From a virus, in IMG/VR virus record IMGVR_UViG_3300045997_000112, positions 1 through 64,000 of that record: a stretch of 64,000 nucleotides of DNA; one strand, given 5' to 3'. Position 1 is the stretch's first letter. Each line of letters opens with the position of its first letter. The position numbers and the translations under genes were made by a program. Under the pieces are notes generated by a model. It saw nothing but the letters and a program-made list of their open reading frames with translations, was not told the DNA's origin and searched no databases. This document shows, in pieces, positions 7,988-15,338 of this stretch.

Positions 7988-8314
7988 ATGATCACAGTTC
8001 CAATGCACAGGCAAGCGGTCATCCATGTGGAGACCTGGGTCAATGGCGAGGAGCGCCAGTACCGGAAGGTCCATGCGATGTTCCTCGATGACGTGAACCA
8101 GTGGCGGCTGAACGCGTTCGACTACGCCACTCGCACCCAGAAGAAGACGTGGACCGTTCGGGAGAAGTGGCACCTCACGAACAACATCCACAACCAGGGA
8201 GTCCTGGTCCCGCCCGAGGTCATGGCCGCCGGAACGCAGGCGATCCTGGACCAGATCAAGGACGACCTCAAGGTCCTCGAGGCCCAGCGCGCGTCCATCG
8301 AGGGGAGCCTCTGA
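7988..8314 (+). CDS. Hypothetical protein, 108 aa
   Basis: ATG 7988 lies after the leader CAATGAAGGAGCACTGAAGTAGCA. The N-terminal half is a predicted beta domain (HVETWVNGEERQYRKVHAMF), the C-terminal half a helix (about 80-105) with coiled-coil character. No family recognised. Its stop overlaps the next ATG. Confidence 0.7.
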   Translation: MITVPMHRQAVIHVETWVNGEERQYRKVHAMFLDDVNQWRLNAFDYATRTQKKTWTVREKWHLTNNIHNQGVLVPPEVMAAGTQAILDQIKDDLKVLEAQRASIEGSL

Positions 8315-8490
8315 TGGCCTGGGCCGTGACGCAGACCGTGAAGAAGTACTACCCCGAAGACGATCGGGACCGCGCGGAGACCGACCAGTTCACCTACTGG
8401 ATCTACGCCACCAAGGAGGCCGCAGACGCGGCCATCGAGAAGCTGGGCAAGGGCTTCGCCCTGTCCGAGACCGAGAAGGAGGCGTGGTGA
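8314..8490 (+). CDS. Hypothetical protein, 58 aa
   Basis: ATG 8314 overlaps the preceding stop (TGATG). The 58-aa product (MAWAVTQTVKKYYPED, then FTYWIYATKEAADAAIEKL) has an aromatic segment followed by one helix, resembling short phage accessory proteins. Coupled to its neighbours by overlapping stop/start codons. Confidence 0.65.
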   Translation: MAWAVTQTVKKYYPEDDRDRAETDQFTYWIYATKEAADAAIEKLGKGFALSETEKEAW

Positions 8491-8660
8491 CGCACCCCCT
8501 GAGTACCCCAGACATCTGGATCGAGTGCAGCAACTGTGACGAGGAGACCCTCCATGTCGAGGAGGGTGACGAGCGCACCTGCACCAAGTGCGGCCAGGTC
8601 AACGAGTACCTGGACTGGGACTACAACGCCGAGCACTACTACTGGACGGCCAGCAGCTGA
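8487..8660 (+). CDS. Small zinc-ribbon protein, 57 aa
   Basis: GTG 8487 overlaps the previous stop (GTGA). Paired knuckles CSNC (about residues 14-17) and CTKC (about 33-36) make a classical zinc ribbon, followed by an acidic, Tyr-rich tail. Such ribbons often contact nucleic acid or RNA polymerase; which applies here is not visible. Confidence 0.7.
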   Translation: MTHPLSTPDIWIECSNCDEETLHVEEGDERTCTKCGQVNEYLDWDYNAEHYYWTASS

Positions 8661-8998
8661 TGCCTGAGTTCGAGAGCAAGGTTGAGAGGGAGCTCGCGGG
8701 CTCGTTCACGCTGGCAATGTTGGCCGAGGGCATCGAGATCGAGATGGTCAACCGGATCCTGCTAACTGTGCAGGACGCCGTGGACAACAACGACTCCGAC
8801 GAGTGCACCCATGGCACCTGGACCATGACCGAGCGCGGCTACATCCGCTACTGGGCGGCCGAGACCGACGAGAAGGGTGAGCTCTGGGCCTCCCACAAGG
8901 GCTGGACCGAAGACGGTGACGAGGTCTACCACCTGGAGTGTGACCACTGCGGGTTCAAGACCACCGTGGACAGTGACACCGTCATCCACTGGGACTGA
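8660..8998 (+). CDS. Hypothetical protein with C-terminal CxxC, 112 aa
   Basis: ATG 8660 overlaps the upstream stop (TGATG). Residues 1-50 look helical; the second half contains LECDHCGFKTTVDSD, half of a zinc ribbon with a possible Cys/His partner earlier (CTHGTW). Acidic overall. Last gene before a probable promoter at 9000-9028. Confidence 0.7.
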   Translation: MPEFESKVERELAGSFTLAMLAEGIEIEMVNRILLTVQDAVDNNDSDECTHGTWTMTERGYIRYWAAETDEKGELWASHKGWTEDGDEVYHLECDHCGFKTTVDSDTVIHWD

Positions 8999-8999
8999 G

Positions 9000-9028
9000 T
9001 TGTCCACACATCAATAGAGTTCTAGACT
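9000..9028 (+). promoter_or_regulatory. Sigma-70-like promoter with TCTAGA repeats
   Basis: TTGTCC (9000-9005), a 17-base spacer and TAGACT (9023-9028) match a sigma-70-like -35/-10 pair. The -10 lies in TTCTAGACTCTAGAC, two nearly adjacent TCTAGA palindromes that could be an operator; CTAG is otherwise scarce in this GC-rich sequence. The next gene begins at 9053 after GAAGGAG. Confidence 0.55.
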
Positions 9029-9052
9029 CTAGACACACTAGAAGGAGAACTG

Positions 9053-9271
9053 ATGGACAACCCCGACGAGCGCGAGCCGCTCATCGACATCATCGAGGAT
9101 CTGGTGAAGCAAGCATGCTGGCTTCCCGCAGAGCTCGATCGTCCGGCAATGCTGGACTCCATGGCACTGAGCACCTATGCCAATGCCATCCGGTTCCTCG
9201 CCAATGAGGGCCGGGTCACCATCACCCACGAGTACGGGCGGCGGGTCATCGCCACCGTCCCCGAGCCCTGA
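9053..9271 (+). CDS. Hypothetical acidic protein, 72 aa
   Basis: First gene after the 9000-9028 promoter; ATG 9053 follows AGAAGGAGAACTG. The 72-aa product looks like a helical bundle with a short beta end (GRVTITHEYGRRVIATV), somewhat like a small winged-helix fold, but no clear DNA-binding signature. Its stop overlaps the next ATG. Confidence 0.65.
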   Translation: MDNPDEREPLIDIIEDLVKQACWLPAELDRPAMLDSMALSTYANAIRFLANEGRVTITHEYGRRVIATVPEP

Positions 9272-9681
9272 TGCAGACGTTCCTGCCCTATGCCGACTTC
9301 GATCTGTCGGCGCAAGCACTCGATCGTCAACGACTGGGCAAGCAGCGGGTGGAGAACCTGCAGATCCTCAAGGCCCTTCTCATCGGTGGAGGCTGGCAGA
9401 ACCACCCCGCCGTCAGGATGTGGCGTGGGTACGAGGGCTCGCTGCTGCAGTACCAGATCCGCATCTGCGCGGAGTGGTCACGGCGTGGCTACGCAGACAC
9501 CTGCTTGGCCAAGTCGTTGCTACTCGCAGACGGACTGTCCTCCCAGGCGCCGCCCTGGTTGGGACGACAGGAGCTCCACCTGTCCCACCAGTCCAACCTG
9601 GTTCGCAAGGACCCACAGCACTACGGACCGATGTTCCCCAATGTCGGTCCTGATCTGGCCTACTACTGGCCCCAACAATGA
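9271..9681 (+). CDS. Pyrimidine-dimer DNA glycosylase-like protein (MSMEG_6728 family)
   Basis: 136-aa protein whose N-terminus MQTFLPYADF, followed by LDRQRLGKQRVENLQILKAL and HPAVRMWRGYE, matches the actinobacterial MSMEG_6728 family, related to T4 endonuclease V-type pyrimidine-dimer glycosylases. These excise UV-damaged bases by cleaving the glycosidic bond. Full length for the family. A phage copy would repair its own or host DNA during infection (inference). Start ATG 9271 overlaps the upstream stop. Confidence 0.85.
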   Translation: MQTFLPYADFDLSAQALDRQRLGKQRVENLQILKALLIGGGWQNHPAVRMWRGYEGSLLQYQIRICAEWSRRGYADTCLAKSLLLADGLSSQAPPWLGRQELHLSHQSNLVRKDPQHYGPMFPNVGPDLAYYWPQQ

Positions 9682-9693
9682 AGGAGAACTGAA

Positions 9694-9933
9694 GTGGCAA
9701 AGGACGTTTTCATCATCGCGTGGTGCGATGAGCCCGGGTGTCGGGACGAGCACCACGACGAGATGGGCCAGACGGTCCAGACCATCGAGATCTGGGTCAA
9801 CGTCAAGGGCGGTCGCAAGACCCACCCCATCAAGGTGGACATGTGCGCCGAGCACATCGCCCAGTACCGAGGCTGGTTCACCAAGCTGGCCAAGTACGAC
9901 CAGACCAACGACCCGATCGAGGTGGAGAGCTGA
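9694..9933 (+). CDS. Hypothetical protein, 79 aa
   Basis: GTG 9694 follows CAATGAAGGAGAACTGAA. Cysteines at CDEPGC and DMCAEH, with several histidines between, suggest a metal site; the middle is beta-rich (IEIWVNVKGGRKTH). No family recognised. Stop overlaps the next ATG. Confidence 0.7.
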   Translation: MAKDVFIIAWCDEPGCRDEHHDEMGQTVQTIEIWVNVKGGRKTHPIKVDMCAEHIAQYRGWFTKLAKYDQTNDPIEVES

Positions 9934-10199
9934 TGTCAACCCAAAAGCCCACGTACGCCCACGCTGTCGCGTGGCACGCCTACGTCCAGGCCCCCGCGTA
10001 CGCCTCCAAGGCGAGCCTCAAGGAACTGGAGGAGAAGGAGGCCCCTGCGACCGCCCTCTTCGAGATCTGGCGCGAGGACGAGGAGGACGGGAAGGTGCGC
10101 CCCACCGGCCAGTGGTTCGTCTACGAGAAGGTGACCTGCCCGGTGGCCATCAAGTCCATCGAAGACAGGTTCGCGTCTGAAGGTTGGGGCAAGCCATGA
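9933..10199 (+). CDS. Hypothetical protein, 88 aa, start carries CAACCCAAAA
   Basis: ATG 9933 overlaps the previous stop (TGATG); codons 2-5 contain the CAACCCAAAA element (9937-9946), giving MSTQK, much like MATQK of the 7332 gene. The rest is a mixed alpha/beta protein with an acidic WREDEED stretch. Function not recognised. Confidence 0.7.
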   Translation: MSTQKPTYAHAVAWHAYVQAPAYASKASLKELEEKEAPATALFEIWREDEEDGKVRPTGQWFVYEKVTCPVAIKSIEDRFASEGWGKP

Positions 10200-10501
10200 G
10201 CACGCAGGAGATCAGCTCCATCAGCCTGGAGTGCCGGGACATGCGCCACGCATGGCGCCGCCTCGGCGACAACATCCTCGTCGAGCGCAAGGGCAAGATT
10301 CGCGTGTTCACCCGAACGTTGGAGTGCCCACGCTGCGAGACCCTCCGCATTGACACGTACCGGATCACGGCCCAGAGCGTGGAGCGTGTGCACAGCCGGT
10401 ACGCCTACCCCAAGGGCTACCACGTCAAGGGCGGCCTCAAGGTTGGGGACGCTCGGTACCTGCTGTTCAAGGACATGACGTTCAAGGAGGAGCTGAAGTG
10501 A
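10196..10501 (+). CDS. Hypothetical protein with CPRC knuckle, 101 aa
   Basis: ATG 10196 overlaps the previous stop (ATGA). Contains LECRDMRHAW near the N-terminus and LECPRCET in the middle, so three cysteines plus histidine may bind zinc; the C-terminus is basic. The CRDxxHAW opening is recurrent in actinophage small proteins of unknown function. Confidence 0.7.
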   Translation: MSTQEISSISLECRDMRHAWRRLGDNILVERKGKIRVFTRTLECPRCETLRIDTYRITAQSVERVHSRYAYPKGYHVKGGLKVGDARYLLFKDMTFKEELK

Positions 10502-10740
10502 GTCTCATCTCAGCTCCGGAGCAGCCCTTCGGCCCTGGTGCCCTGTGTGGCAACTGCGGGCACATGGCGATGCGCCACGACGAGAAGGGCTGCCATGGAG
10601 TCGACCCCGCAGTCGGCTGCCGGTTCGGCAGCAGGGGCACCGAGGCCCGTCCGCACAAGTGCTCGGCATTCCTCTGGAACGGGATCCGCTGGCCTCGGCC
10701 GTGGGAGTCCTCTGGCTACGAACAGGAGAAGAAGAAGTGA
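10498..10740 (+). CDS. Cys/His-rich small protein, 80 aa
   Basis: GTG 10498 overlaps the previous stop (GTGA) after AAGGAGGAGCTGAA. CGNCGHMAMRHDEKGCHG contains three Cys and three His, followed by two further Cys, a likely one- or two-zinc fold. Basic C-terminus. No enzymatic motif. Confidence 0.7.
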   Translation: MSLISAPEQPFGPGALCGNCGHMAMRHDEKGCHGVDPAVGCRFGSRGTEARPHKCSAFLWNGIRWPRPWESSGYEQEKKK

Positions 10741-10844
10741 ACCTCATCCGAGACATCAAGACGGTGTTCGCGGCCGTCATCTGCATCATCTGGTTCGCCA
10801 TCCTCCCCGAGGATGAGGACGACGATTGGCAGGGGATCACATGA
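10737..10844 (+). CDS. Single-pass membrane peptide, 35 aa
   Basis: GTG 10737 overlaps the previous stop (GTGA) after GGAGAAGAAGAA. The 35-aa product has one hydrophobic segment (VFAAVICIIWFAIL) between a short basic N-terminus and an acidic tail, consistent with a small inner-membrane protein with the tail outside. Confidence 0.55.
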   Translation: MNLIRDIKTVFAAVICIIWFAILPEDEDDDWQGIT

Positions 10845-10954
10845 GCAGCCTGCGCTGTCCCTGCTGCGACCACCTGTGGCCGGATCAGGCGACCTATCAG
10901 GACCACCGCGAGTACATGGCCAAGTTCGGCATGTGGCCGGAGGTGGAGGAATGA
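10841..10954 (+). CDS. C2H2-like mini zinc finger, 37 aa
   Basis: ATG 10841 overlaps the preceding stop (ATGA). The sequence MSSLRCPCCDHLW followed by DHREYMAKFG has CxxC and spaced histidines like a single minimal zinc finger. Its stop overlaps the next ATG at 10951, supporting translation. Confidence 0.6.
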   Translation: MSSLRCPCCDHLWPDQATYQDHREYMAKFGMWPEVEE

Positions 10955-11460
10955 CCGACGAAGAGCTCAAGACGTACGTCTACACCGGTGTGGGTGCAGC
11001 CTCCGTCTGCTGGGAGGGTGGCACAGGGTCGGCAGTCTTCCGCGAGGACCTGGCGACCGAGGTGGCCGAGCATCTGCTCAAGGTGATCCGTCGCCACGAG
11101 CAGGACGTCATGGAGGACATCGCCAGGCGCATCCGGAAGATGAAGCCCGGATACCCGCAGACGTGGGACGGCAAGGTCCTGGTCGGTCGATCGATGGCCG
11201 CCAAGGTTGCCCTTGAGGGCTCCTACGTGGAGGACGCCATGGTGGAGAAGCCCGTCGTCGAGGATGAGGGGTGCGGGTGCTGGCTGTGCGTCAACGACCG
11301 CGCCGAGCTGATCGAGGACGTAACCCAGAGGCTCACCTACCGCAGCCGGATGATCGTGTGTGCCCTCTGTGGCAACAAGCGCTGTCCCAAGGCCACCAAC
11401 CATGAGCTGGACTGCACCCTGTCCAATGATCCGGGGCAACCAGGGTCGAGGTTCGCATGA
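10951..11460 (+). CDS. Hypothetical protein with two Cys clusters, 169 aa
   Basis: ATG 10951 follows GGAGGTGGAGGA and overlaps the preceding stop. The first 100 residues are mainly helical; CGCWLC (about 108-113) and CALCGNKRC (about 135-143) form a probable zinc site at the C-terminus. Function not recognised. Confidence 0.7.
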   Translation: MTDEELKTYVYTGVGAASVCWEGGTGSAVFREDLATEVAEHLLKVIRRHEQDVMEDIARRIRKMKPGYPQTWDGKVLVGRSMAAKVALEGSYVEDAMVEKPVVEDEGCGCWLCVNDRAELIEDVTQRLTYRSRMIVCALCGNKRCPKATNHELDCTLSNDPGQPGSRFA

Positions 11461-11792
11461 GCCTCCGAGAGAAGTGCATCGAAGTCGGTCGTGAGGCCAT
11501 GGGCCGGAGTTCCAACTGGCGCTGGTGGGCTCCTCGGCACCTGGAGAGGCTGTTCGATCTCTGGGAGCCGATGATCCGCTCCGACGAGCGAGAGCGGCAG
11601 GAGATCGACTTCAATGGCCCAGCCCGCGAGGACATCCGGCGCGCACTCCGCGCCCAGATCGCCGCCGACATTGAGGCGCGCTGCGACAAGCTCTCGCACA
11701 GGGATCGCATCGCGACGCCGCCCGAGTGGCCGGTATGCGCGAAGTGCGTGCCGTACTTCAACATCGCCCAAGGTGAGTCCAGTGGGGACTGA
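11457..11792 (+). CDS. Hypothetical protein, 111 aa
   Basis: ATG 11457 overlaps the upstream stop. Charged helical protein (many Arg/Glu, e.g. SDERERQEIDF) with a terminal CAKC pair. Possibly DNA- or protein-binding; no family recognised. Confidence 0.7.
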   Translation: MSLREKCIEVGREAMGRSSNWRWWAPRHLERLFDLWEPMIRSDERERQEIDFNGPAREDIRRALRAQIAADIEARCDKLSHRDRIATPPEWPVCAKCVPYFNIAQGESSGD

Positions 11793-11979
11793 ACGCCGAC
11801 CCACCGGATGGAGCCCCAGTGGTGGGCGTTTCGACAACCCGGCCCGACGGCCCCGCGTATCGGACGACGAGATCTTGTACCCCATTGGATCTCACGAGTG
11901 CTGGTGCGGGAAGCCCCAGGGGCATGACTGGCCGGGCAAGGCTGATGGCGCACCACACCCGAAGGAGGAGAAGCCGTGA
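11782..11979 (+). CDS. Hypothetical protein, 65 aa
   Basis: GTG 11782 has an AAGGTGAG sequence at suitable spacing and overlaps the previous gene by 11 bases; GTG 11773 is an alternative. The C-terminal half contains HECWCGKPQGHDW, two Cys and two His in a compact arrangement seen in other actinophage mini-proteins. Role unknown. Confidence 0.6.
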   Translation: MGTERRPTGWSPSGGRFDNPARRPRVSDDEILYPIGSHECWCGKPQGHDWPGKADGAPHPKEEKP

Positions 11980-12308
11980 GGGACTACCGAGTCGAACGGG
12001 TGCAGGACGTGGCCCGTACTGAGATGGGCTACTGCGTGCAGGATCGGGACGCCAACTGGTGCACCGCCCACAACGCGCTGAAGTTCCCGGGCGAGGAGGC
12101 ATGCCGAGTGATGACGGTGGCCTACGTCCTCGCGGAGTCGGTCGCCGAAGCCATGGAGGACCTCATCAGTGCCGAGATCCGCGCCATCATTCCCGTCGTC
12201 CGGCGCAACGCCGACCCAGTCGACGTGTTCATCTCCGTCCAGGAGATGTGCGCCCGCACCGCCAGTACCGCAGGAAGAAAGACCGACACAACAGGAGTAC
12301 CCAACTGA
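11976..12308 (+). CDS. Hypothetical protein, 110 aa
   Basis: GTG 11976 overlaps the preceding stop (GTGA) after GAAGGAGGAGAAGCC. The N-terminal 45 residues look beta-rich; the rest is helical (VLAESVAEAMEDLISAEIR). No recognised domain. Stop overlaps the next ATG (TGATG). Confidence 0.7.
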   Translation: MRDYRVERVQDVARTEMGYCVQDRDANWCTAHNALKFPGEEACRVMTVAYVLAESVAEAMEDLISAEIRAIIPVVRRNADPVDVFISVQEMCARTASTAGRKTDTTGVPN

Positions 12309-12568
12309 TGAGCTATCCCGTGATGTTCGTCCTCGAGATCGAGGTCAACAATGACGCCTTCTTCACCCAGTACGCGTCATCCGACCACGAGAACCCGGAC
12401 GAGCCAGAGTTCGCCCCCGAGCTGGAGGTGGCCCGACTGCTGCGCGAGGCCGCCACGCAGATCGAGAACCGGGGCATCGAGGCCCGCTACCTGCACGACT
12501 ACAACGGCAACCCCGTCGGGTCCTACGGCTTCGTCAACTCCGATGGTGAGCGGAAGGAGCCGTCGTGA
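12308..12568 (+). CDS. Hypothetical acidic protein, 86 aa
   Basis: ATG 12308 overlaps the previous stop after an AACAGGAGTACC sequence. Pattern of strand (MFVLEIEVNN), acidic loop, helix (VARLLREAATQIE), strand resembles a small alpha/beta fold. Function not recognised. Confidence 0.7.
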   Translation: MSYPVMFVLEIEVNNDAFFTQYASSDHENPDEPEFAPELEVARLLREAATQIENRGIEARYLHDYNGNPVGSYGFVNSDGERKEPS

Positions 12569-12810
12569 CGCTGCGGAAGAAGACGAGTGGCAAGACGGTG
12601 TGCAAGGAGTGCCCCACCCGCGTGGAGCTCAGCCCTGCCCAGATGAGCAGGCTCATGTTCGAGGCCCGTGAACTGATCTCCATGTTCCGCGACGTGGTCC
12701 AGAGCCAGACCGGACAGGACGACCAGTGGTGTGCGCGGGTGATCGAGGAGATCGACGCATACCGAGCGGGACAGGGCTGGTCCCCTGACGGATTCGGAGG
12801 GGAGTCATGA
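12565..12810 (+). CDS. Hypothetical helical protein, 81 aa
   Basis: GTG 12565 overlaps the upstream stop (GTGA) after GGAAGGAGCC. Short basic N-terminus with CKEC, then long helices (MSRLMFEARELISMFRDVV). Function not recognised. Confidence 0.65.
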   Translation: MTLRKKTSGKTVCKECPTRVELSPAQMSRLMFEARELISMFRDVVQSQTGQDDQWCARVIEEIDAYRAGQGWSPDGFGGES

Positions 12811-12998
12811 CCGACCCAAAATCCTGCCTGGTGTGCGGGGCTGATGCGGCCGACTGGGGCATCTGTGGGCCCTGCGAGGATGCCTACCGCCTCCACCAGC
12901 AGATCGACAAGAACCGGAAGGCCATGGGCCTGACCGGCGGGTGCTACCGGTGCGGGTCCAAGTTCCCGGATCACCGCTGCTCCATGGTGACGTCATGA
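12807..12998 (+). CDS. Double zinc-knuckle protein, 63 aa
   Basis: ATG 12807 overlaps the preceding stop (ATGA) after GGAGGGGAGTC. Pairs CLVC, CGPC and CYRC, with a C-terminal HRC, make a clear zinc-binding mini-protein. Its codons 3-5 contain CGACCCAAAA, one base different from the recurring CAACCCAAAA element. Confidence 0.7.
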   Translation: MTDPKSCLVCGADAADWGICGPCEDAYRLHQQIDKNRKAMGLTGGCYRCGSKFPDHRCSMVTS

Positions 12999-13267
12999 AC
13001 GGGCGGCCCGACGAGTACCGGATGCGCTGCTCCGTGTGTCACAAGGGAGTGAAGCTCCTGGTGAATCCCGGGGAGACCAGGGCCAGTGCCCTGGAGAAGC
13101 TCTCTCGCCAACCGGGATGGACCGTGATCGATGGGGAGGTCATCTGCTCCGACAGCCACGATCGGGAGGGCATCTCCCTGCGCGGGGTCTTCTGGGGCCT
13201 GGGCATCTCGATGATCCTGTGGGGCCTCATCATGCTCACGGCCTGGGCGGTGCTCCAGTGGCTCTGA
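12995..13267 (+). CDS. Zinc-knuckle protein with C-terminal membrane anchor, 90 aa
   Basis: ATG 12995 overlaps the preceding stop. CSVC near the N-terminus (about 12-15) is followed by a soluble segment and a C-terminal hydrophobic helix (about 66-89, GLGISMILWGLIMLTAWAVL). It should be a tail-anchored inner-membrane protein with its finger in the cytoplasm. Function unknown. Confidence 0.7.
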   Translation: MNGRPDEYRMRCSVCHKGVKLLVNPGETRASALEKLSRQPGWTVIDGEVICSDSHDREGISLRGVFWGLGISMILWGLIMLTAWAVLQWL

Positions 13268-13527
13268 AGCGGATGTGCGACTGCAGCTGCACGATCGACT
13301 TCCCGGGCCAGCACGAGGTTGGCGAGGACTACGTCGTCTACGGCGGCAGGGACATCTGCCAGCAGTGTCTGGAGCTCTGCCGGGAGTGGCGGCCCTGGGG
13401 AGGCGAGCGGGTTCTCACCGAGATGGAGAAGTCGATCGCCACTGTCTTCGGCCCGTTGATCACCCAGCAGCTCGAGGCCACGTCCACATTCAGGAAGTGG
13501 ATGGGGCGTGAATCAAATCCAAGCTAA
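13258..13527 (+). CDS. Cys-rich hypothetical protein, 89 aa
   Basis: GTG 13258 overlaps the preceding stop; ATG 13273 is an alternative start. CDCSC at the N-terminus and CQQCLELC in the middle provide six cysteines, suggesting a metal site. The C-terminal third is a long amphipathic helix. Confidence 0.65.
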   Translation: MALKRMCDCSCTIDFPGQHEVGEDYVVYGGRDICQQCLELCREWRPWGGERVLTEMEKSIATVFGPLITQQLEATSTFRKWMGRESNPS

Positions 13528-13583
13528 CCGTAGAGCCATCATTGGTAGTACCATGGTTGGGATGGCTATATCTAGGAGGCGTC

Positions 13584-13841
13584 ATGGCCGAAGTGCTTGA
13601 GGACTTCAGCTTCACCAGCCGGGCCGAGGGATTCCCCGTCCGATACGACTGGGATGCATGGCTGGACGGCCGCGTGTGGAAGCTCCAGCACGGAGTCGAC
13701 TTCACCATCTCGCTGGCCAACCTGCGGAACTCCGTGTTCGTCGCAGCCAGCAAGCGGAACCTGAAGGTCCGCACGACCACCAACAAGGACGAGGGAACCG
13801 TCATCATCCAGGCGTTCCCCCAGGACGGTCACGCCGTCTAA
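13584..13841 (+). CDS. Hypothetical beta-rich protein, 85 aa, last rightward gene
   Basis: ATG 13584 is preceded by a perfect AGGAGG (13574-13579), the strongest ribosome site in the rightward region; an in-frame ATG at 13542 lacks one. The 56-base gap before it holds an AT-rich TATATC that might be a -10. The product is compact and mixed alpha/beta. High expression is implied by the ribosome site. It ends just before the bidirectional terminator. Confidence 0.75.
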   Translation: MAEVLEDFSFTSRAEGFPVRYDWDAWLDGRVWKLQHGVDFTISLANLRNSVFVAASKRNLKVRTTTNKDEGTVIIQAFPQDGHAV

Positions 13842-13850
13842 CCCCAGACC

Positions 13851-13890
13851 AGCCCCCGGCGCGTCTCGTCCCCCGTGCGCGCCGGGGGCT
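13851..13890. terminator. Bidirectional terminator between convergent operons
   Basis: Perfect 13-bp inverted repeat: AGCCCCCGGCGCG (13851-13863) and CGCGCCGGGGGCT (13878-13890), 14-base loop. It sits between the convergent ends of the rightward genes (13841) and the leftward genes (13905). T-runs are short on both sides, as is usual for actinobacterial hairpin terminators. Confidence 0.8.
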
Positions 13891-13904
13891 GCTCCATCTG
13901 ATAG

Positions 13905-15338
13905 TTACTCGTCGGACGCCGACTGAACCTTCTGCCCGAAGATCTGGCTGAGAACACCGCCCTGAGTCGTTCGGGATGCCTCGATGCGAACGGTCTCCTT
14001 GGACTCCCCCAACTTGGCGAAGACGGCGGCCAGCTTGGCGAACCGATCCATCTCCTTGCCTACGACTGGGTCGTGGTAGCCAGAGGTCTCCTCGGCGAAC
14101 TGGGCGAACATCACCCGGGACGCCTGCATCTCGAGGATCGCTTCCGTGAGGGCGGCCATCTGCTCCCGAGTCCGAATCTGGACTGGCACATGGAACTTGC
14201 ACTGAGCCCCAGGCTGGAACGCTGGGCAGTTGGACGAGAGTGAGCAGGTGTTGCAGGACCTGACTGGAACAGCCGATCGCCGCAGGAGCGGTTGGTCGCT
14301 GATGACCATCCTGCCTTCCTCATCTGGCTGGAAGGACCGCACCACCTCAGTTTGGATGCCCGGCAGACTGGTGCCCGTTATCGGATAAGTGTCATTGGAT
14401 GTAATGGGATAGCGCTCGGGCAGCAATGGGATGACATTTTGGACTTGATCCAGACCCTCACTATCCGAAACCAAGGGAGTGGGTGCGGAAGATCGGGTAG
14501 GAGCCGATTCGTCCGAACTCTCGGATAGTACGTCGAGTATGGAAGAGTAGCCGGACTCCAGCCACCGGAACAGCCGGATGGTGTAGAGCTCGCGCTCGGC
14601 CGCGTTGCCGTCGATCAGCATCTGCAGGTCGCACCCCATGTCCTCGACGAACTTGGCGTGGCGCTTGAGCTGAGCGGCCTGCTCATTCTTGGGCGCACGG
14701 ACGACCCAGTTCCCTCCTGTGGGGACGTAGATATCACTGTGACGAAGAGCGGAGGACCAGGTGGACATGAAGATCGTGTCGAAGAGCTCGTGCCTGACGT
14801 CTCGGTCGAGGCTGAACCCGTGACAGTGGAAGGAAGTCTGGTACTCCCGCTTCAAGATTCCAATGACATTCAATGTCTGCCGGTCTTGAAGGGACGAAAC
14901 TGGTACAACTACATCCGTGTAGGACTCTCCAAGGTACTTCAGGTGGTCCAGGCCGTAGGACGGATTCCACGAGACCCAGAACTTCTCCGCGAACCGATCC
15001 TCGTCGTAGAAGTCCTCCCTCCGCTCGAGGATGTACTCCTTGCCCAAGGTTGGGGCGTCGAACTCGGTGAAGGCGAAGAACTTGCCGTACCACTGATGCA
15101 GGAACTTCTCGTAGCCCTCGGCGCCCGCGATCAGGTCGTCCTGGGTGGCATCCGTGGCCCATGCCGCACTGTCGTACAGGTAGAGCCGGACGTCATCAGG
15201 GAACCGATCGAGGTTGTTCTGAGGCGACTTGACCCGCCGCCGGAAGGAGCTGAGGGACAGGCCCATGTCGCGGACGCCCGCCCCGTAGAGCAGGTCCACA
15301 TCATTGGGAGCCTCAGCGCCCATCCAGATGAACTTCAC
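13905..15338 (-). CDS. Hypothetical protein, 477 aa; possible TIM-barrel (TGT/DpdA-like) plus Cys-cluster domain
   Basis: Last gene of the leftward strand. GTG 15338 overlaps the stop of a tiny upstream gene. Residues 1-250 contain alternating strand/helix segments, with a histidine-rich FHCHGFSLD (about 173) and STWSSALRHSDIYV (about 193), which faintly recall tRNA-guanine transglycosylase/DpdA folds. This is a weak resemblance; no 7-deazaguanine pathway genes are in the window. A linker of Ser/Pro follows, then CNTCSLSSNCP and a further C (about 365-385) of zinc or Fe-S type, then a helical C-terminus. It may be a fusion of two modules. Confidence 0.7.
   Translation of the reverse strand: MKFIWMGAEAPNDVDLLYGAGVRDMGLSLSSFRRRVKSPQNNLDRFPDDVRLYLYDSAAWATDATQDDLIAGAEGYEKFLHQWYGKFFAFTEFDAPTLGKEYILERREDFYDEDRFAEKFWVSWNPSYGLDHLKYLGESYTDVVVPVSSLQDRQTLNVIGILKREYQTSFHCHGFSLDRDVRHELFDTIFMSTWSSALRHSDIYVPTGGNWVVRAPKNEQAAQLKRHAKFVEDMGCDLQMLIDGNAAERELYTIRLFRWLESGYSSILDVLSESSDESAPTRSSAPTPLVSDSEGLDQVQNVIPLLPERYPITSNDTYPITGTSLPGIQTEVVRSFQPDEEGRMVISDQPLLRRSAVPVRSCNTCSLSSNCPAFQPGAQCKFHVPVQIRTREQMAALTEAILEMQASRVMFAQFAEETSGYHDPVVGKEMDRFAKLAAVFAKLGESKETVRIEASRTTQGGVLSQIFGQKVQSASDE

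Noticed and set aside
13528-13583. Promoter before the last rightward gene
   Set aside because: TATATC is a possible -10 but the best TTGGTA is 19 bases away; not strong enough to list separately.
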